Positions 14,983-17,304 of a DNA stretch of 17,304 nucleotides are shown here, piece by piece (the first letter of the stretch is position 1; each line of letters starts with the position of its first letter). The stretch spans positions 1-17,304 of the forward strand of contig CAMCEP010000028.1 in assembly GCA_945873675.1 (NCBI GenBank), given 5' to 3'. The translations under genes were made by a program, and so were the position numbers. The notes beneath the pieces were generated by a model that saw only the letters and a program-made list of their open reading frames with translations, made no database searches and was not told where the DNA came from. The DNA comes from Asaia bogorensis (GTDB lineage: Bacteria; Pseudomonadota; Alphaproteobacteria; Acetobacterales; Acetobacteraceae).

Positions 14983-15730
14983 GATTGCGGGCTGCGCCGT
15001 AGCCATCATCCTGATTGCTGGAATTGTGCAGGCGCAGCAAACGCCCAATTCTTCAGCGGCCATCAGCGAAATTTATCGCCCCTTCACGGCACCTCCGGGC
15101 GATAGAACGCGCGCCGATATCGCCTGGCCCACCAGTGCGGCAGCGCTTCCGGCACCCATCCCAGGCATCGGCCGCGCCGCAACAACGGCGGAAATCGCCG
15201 GCTGGGATATCGCCGTGCGCGGTGATGGCCATAACCTGCCGCCCGGCAGCGGTACCGCGAAAGAAGGTGAGGAGCTTTACGTCACCCATTGCGCTGCCTG
15301 CCATGGCGATTTCGGTGAGGGGCTGGAACGCTGGCCCGCGCTGATGGGTGGGCGTGGTAGCCTGCGGTCTGATCAGCCGAAGCGCACTATCGGTTCCTTC
15401 TGGCAGCATGCGCCGGGTGTCTTTGATTATATCCGCCGCGCCATGCCTTATGCCGCGCCGCAAAGCCTTTCCAATGACGAATACTACGCCATCACCGCCT
15501 ATGTACTGTTCTTGAATGAGCTGATTGGCGAAGACGACAAGATGGATGCGACAAGCCTGCGCAACATCGCCATGCCCAATCGCGATGGCTTTGTGCTGGA
15601 AGCGCGGCCAGACACGGAAGATAGCGCCTGCATGAGCAATTGCCGCCAAGGGCGCGCCGTGAGTATCACCATGGATAGCCGGCGCTTTGTCGAGCCTGGT
15701 TCGGCATCTGGTACGTCGCAGCCTGAGTGA
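14963..15730 (+). CDS. soxD: SoxD, cytochrome c subunit of sulfane dehydrogenase (one haem)
   Basis: Exported cytochrome c that accepts electrons from SoxC. It has 255 residues from ATG 14963, with an alternative ATG at 14975. The signal is KIAGCAVAIILIAGIVQAQ. The segment PAPIPGIGRAATTAEIAGWDIAVRGDGHNLPPGSGTA is typical of SoxD, split here only by description. Haem binds at CAACH (110-114); Met161 in RRAMPYAAPQSLSNDEYYA is the probable distal ligand. The CMSNC near the C-terminus is conserved in the family but is not a haem site. Paracoccus SoxD is a longer dihaem protein; only one CxxCH exists here, with a stop at 15728 and no second cytochrome domain downstream. The 20-nt overlap with soxC indicates translational coupling. 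Confidence 0.92.
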   Translation: MSRLMLKIAGCAVAIILIAGIVQAQQTPNSSAAISEIYRPFTAPPGDRTRADIAWPTSAAALPAPIPGIGRAATTAEIAGWDIAVRGDGHNLPPGSGTAKEGEELYVTHCAACHGDFGEGLERWPALMGGRGSLRSDQPKRTIGSFWQHAPGVFDYIRRAMPYAAPQSLSNDEYYAITAYVLFLNELIGEDDKMDATSLRNIAMPNRDGFVLEARPDTEDSACMSNCRQGRAVSITMDSRRFVEPGSASGTSQPE

Positions 15731-15769
15731 TAGCGGCGGATCGTTCGTTTAGGTAGGCACCGCCATGGG

Positions 15770-17074
15770 TCACACGGCGCGGAGTACGCCGCGCCAGAGG
15801 GCATTGGTTTCTGCCCCGCCAGGATCGCGAGCATCAGGCCGCACCGCGGTATGCACCAGGATAAGCCGCCTTGCCGGGTCTACAAACATTGCCTGCCCGC
15901 GCGCACCAAGCAAGGCAAAGCTGCCATCCATGGCGGGAAAGACCCAGGTCTGAAAACCATAGCCGTAATAGCGCCGCGTAGCATTTGGCGGAAAATGCGC
16001 GCGCGTCATTTCCCTGAACCAGGCCGGGGGGATAAGCTGACGGCCCTGCGCTTCCCCGCCGCGCGCCAACATCATGCCAAGCCGGGCATAATCACGCAGC
16101 ACGGCATTGAAGCCCATATAGCCGATCTCCAGGCCCGAGGCATCGGTCAGCCAGCTTGCCGGTGCCTCCGCACCAATGGGCCGCCATATTTTCTCACTAA
16201 AATAATCGGCGATGGAACGACCAAGGGCCTGGCGCAGCAGCAGCGCAAGCACGAAAGTCTCGCCCGATGCGTAATACCAACGCTGGCCGGGTGGTGCGAT
16301 GCGCTGGTTGAAATTGGGCGGCACCGCGGCACCACCGGCGCTTTGCCGGCGGAAGCTAAGTGCGGAAAGCCGCGCGGAGTCATCAGTGCCGTCATATTCT
16401 TCACGGAAAGCGACGCCGGATGACATGGTCAGTAAATGCCGGATGGGTGTTGCGCCATATTCCGTGCCGGACAAGGCGGGAACGTAGAATTCCGCGGTAT
16501 CGTCGATGGATTTGATGCGGCCTTCTTGCACCGCGATACCGATAAGCATGGCGATCAGCGTTTTGGCCATGGAAAAGGACGTCAGGCGATGCTGATCGGT
16601 GCGACCATATTGGTAGCGTTCAACCAGTATTTCGCCATCTTTCGCGATCAGCAATCCAGTGGTGGGGTTGCGCGCCAGATAGGCAGTCAGCCCGAAGCGC
16701 CCGGCACCAAGGTTTGGCGTACCATCATAGGAAATTGCGAGCTCGGCACCGGCGCGCCGGAGGGGGCTGGCAGTGGCAGGCGCGGCAGAAATCGCGCTCG
16801 GGAAAATCTCATCTAGGCGAGAAAAACCGTCCACGCTATGGCTTGGCCGCCACCAAGTGCTGCGGTCGGCGCGCGGATAGATACCCAGCGCATCGGCATA
16901 AAGCGCCATATTGGGGCCCGCTGGATTGCGGCCGATGCCCCCTTGAAGAATGACGGGATTCGCATTGGTCTCAGCACAGGCGGGCGCCGCGAGCAGGGCA
17001 GCGAATAGGGCACGGCGCGAAAAACCTTGGAAAACGTCCTGGCGCTGATGTGTCATGGGCGGGATCACGCGCAT
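15770..17074 (-). CDS. Exported serine hydrolase, beta-lactamase fold (NylB/class C-like)
   Basis: A 434-residue serine hydrolase of the beta-lactamase/penicillin-binding fold. An N-terminal signal (GFSRRALFAALLAAPACA) directs it to the periplasm. The nucleophile is Ser168 in SFSMAK, with Lys171; the second motif is Tyr268 in YYASGETFVL. The third box reads GARGQ (390-394) in place of the KTG of beta-lactamases, followed by AMFVDPARRLILVH. That pattern, with the IWRPIGAE and GFNAVLRDYARLGMML segments, resembles 6-aminohexanoate-dimer hydrolase (NylB) and carboxylesterase relatives, so an amide or ester substrate is more likely than an antibiotic. ATG 17074 has GAAGGTGA upstream; ATG 17056 is an alternative without Shine-Dalgarno. 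The gene is convergent with soxD (39 nt apart) and divergent from the second Bug receptor. Confidence 0.88.
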   Translation of the reverse strand: MRVIPPMTHQRQDVFQGFSRRALFAALLAAPACAETNANPVILQGGIGRNPAGPNMALYADALGIYPRADRSTWWRPSHSVDGFSRLDEIFPSAISAAPATASPLRRAGAELAISYDGTPNLGAGRFGLTAYLARNPTTGLLIAKDGEILVERYQYGRTDQHRLTSFSMAKTLIAMLIGIAVQEGRIKSIDDTAEFYVPALSGTEYGATPIRHLLTMSSGVAFREEYDGTDDSARLSALSFRRQSAGGAAVPPNFNQRIAPPGQRWYYASGETFVLALLLRQALGRSIADYFSEKIWRPIGAEAPASWLTDASGLEIGYMGFNAVLRDYARLGMMLARGGEAQGRQLIPPAWFREMTRAHFPPNATRRYYGYGFQTWVFPAMDGSFALLGARGQAMFVDPARRLILVHTAVRPDARDPGGAETNALWRGVLRAV

Positions 17075-17104
17075 TAAGGGGTCACCTTCAATATCGGTTT
17101 TTCA

Positions 17105-17110
17105 TTGACA
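17105..17110 (+). promoter_or_regulatory. -35-like element upstream of the second Bug receptor gene
   Basis: TTGACA is a perfect -35 hexamer in the 114-nt divergent gap, 79 nt before the receptor ATG. No good -10 lies at the usual distance, so the promoter call is weak. Confidence 0.25.
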
Positions 17111-17188
17111 CAAGATCACTATGTGCGACCCCTGGCAAAAATCTCTCGATCAGGCAGACTACTCTCAATACCCAAAGGGAGAAACACC

Positions 17189-17304
17189 ATGAAATTCACC
17201 CGCCGCACGGCTTTGGCCGCGCCCGCCCTATTGCTTGCTGTCAATGCCCGGGCGCAAAGCGGCTTTCCCAATCGCGCCGTGCGCATGATTGTGCCCTATA
17301 CGCC
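17189..17304 (+). CDS. Bug/TctC-family solute receptor, N-terminal part (runs off window)
   Basis: The first 38 codons of a periplasmic binding protein. GGGAG at 17177-17181 lies 7 nt before ATG 17189. A signal peptide (KFTRRTALAAPALLLAVNARA, cleavage before QSGFP) is followed by FPNRAVRMIVPYTP, the conserved first strand of Bug/TctC receptors. The rest lies beyond the right end, so ligand type and completeness cannot be judged. It is divergent from the serine hydrolase gene, with which it may share a control region. Confidence 0.85.
   Translation, partial: MKFTRRTALAAPALLLAVNARAQSGFPNRAVRMIVPYT

Noticed and set aside
15625..15650. CMSNC in SoxD as a second haem site
   Set aside because: The sequence lacks the His of CxxCH, so no c-type haem is expected there.
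15735..15764. GGCGG...CCGCC repeat between soxD and the serine hydrolase as terminator
   Set aside because: Only 5 bp with a 20-nt loop and no T-run; too weak to call.

Overview
The window looks like chromosomal DNA of a high-GC Alphaproteobacterium, most likely a member of the Acetobacteraceae/Rhodospirillales (Roseomonas-like). This rests on the overall GC-rich codon use, a PleD protein that keeps the Caulobacter domain layout and numbering, the zinc-free type of ribosomal protein L33, several TAT-exported periplasmic enzymes, and two Bug/TctC-type solute receptors, a family strongly expanded in Acetobacteraceae and Burkholderiales. The assignment is an inference from protein resemblance; no search was run. 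I recognise no tRNA, rRNA, CRISPR array, insertion sequence or prophage part.

Layout. (1) 1-4652, housekeeping: the 3' end of rnr (RNase R) overlaps by 4 nt an S41 C-terminal processing peptidase that probably starts at a CTG codon. A small rpmG gene follows, closed by a strong terminator. Convergent to it lie pleD (diguanylate cyclase response regulator) and a VOC/glyoxalase-like protein. (2) 4865-7257, accessory metabolism: a left-handed beta-helix acyltransferase of the phosphonate-associated type, a convergent Bug/TctC receptor, and an alpha/beta hydrolase with its own terminator. (3) 7647-9203: iscR (Fe-S sensing Rrf2 regulator) and a cysteine desulfurase, preceded by a 389-nt gap with two dyad elements. 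(4) 9301-15730, sulfur oxidation: soxY, soxZ, soxB, then an AT-rich gap with a promoter candidate, then fccA-fccB (flavocytochrome c sulfide dehydrogenase) and soxC-soxD (sulfane dehydrogenase). (5) 15770-17304: a beta-lactamase-fold serine hydrolase (NylB-like), divergent from the start of a second Bug/TctC receptor.

How the genes work together. SoxYZ is the periplasmic carrier on which sulfur is bound to the Cys of the SoxY GGCGG tail. SoxB removes sulfate from it, and SoxCD oxidises the remaining sulfane sulfur. FccAB feeds electrons from sulfide to cytochrome c. The usual loading enzyme, the haem protein SoxXA, is not encoded here, nor are soxR, soxV or soxW. The pathway is therefore either completed from another locus or loads SoxY differently. 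The iscR-cysteine desulfurase pair next to it handles cytoplasmic sulfur for Fe-S clusters; the link with sox may be just proximity.

The observations most worth a second look are the sox set without soxXA, the perfect dyad that abuts the iscR start codon in place of a Shine-Dalgarno, the dyad that frames the -10 element of the Bug receptor gene, and the CTG start overlapping the rnr stop. I did not find a clearly new multi-gene system.
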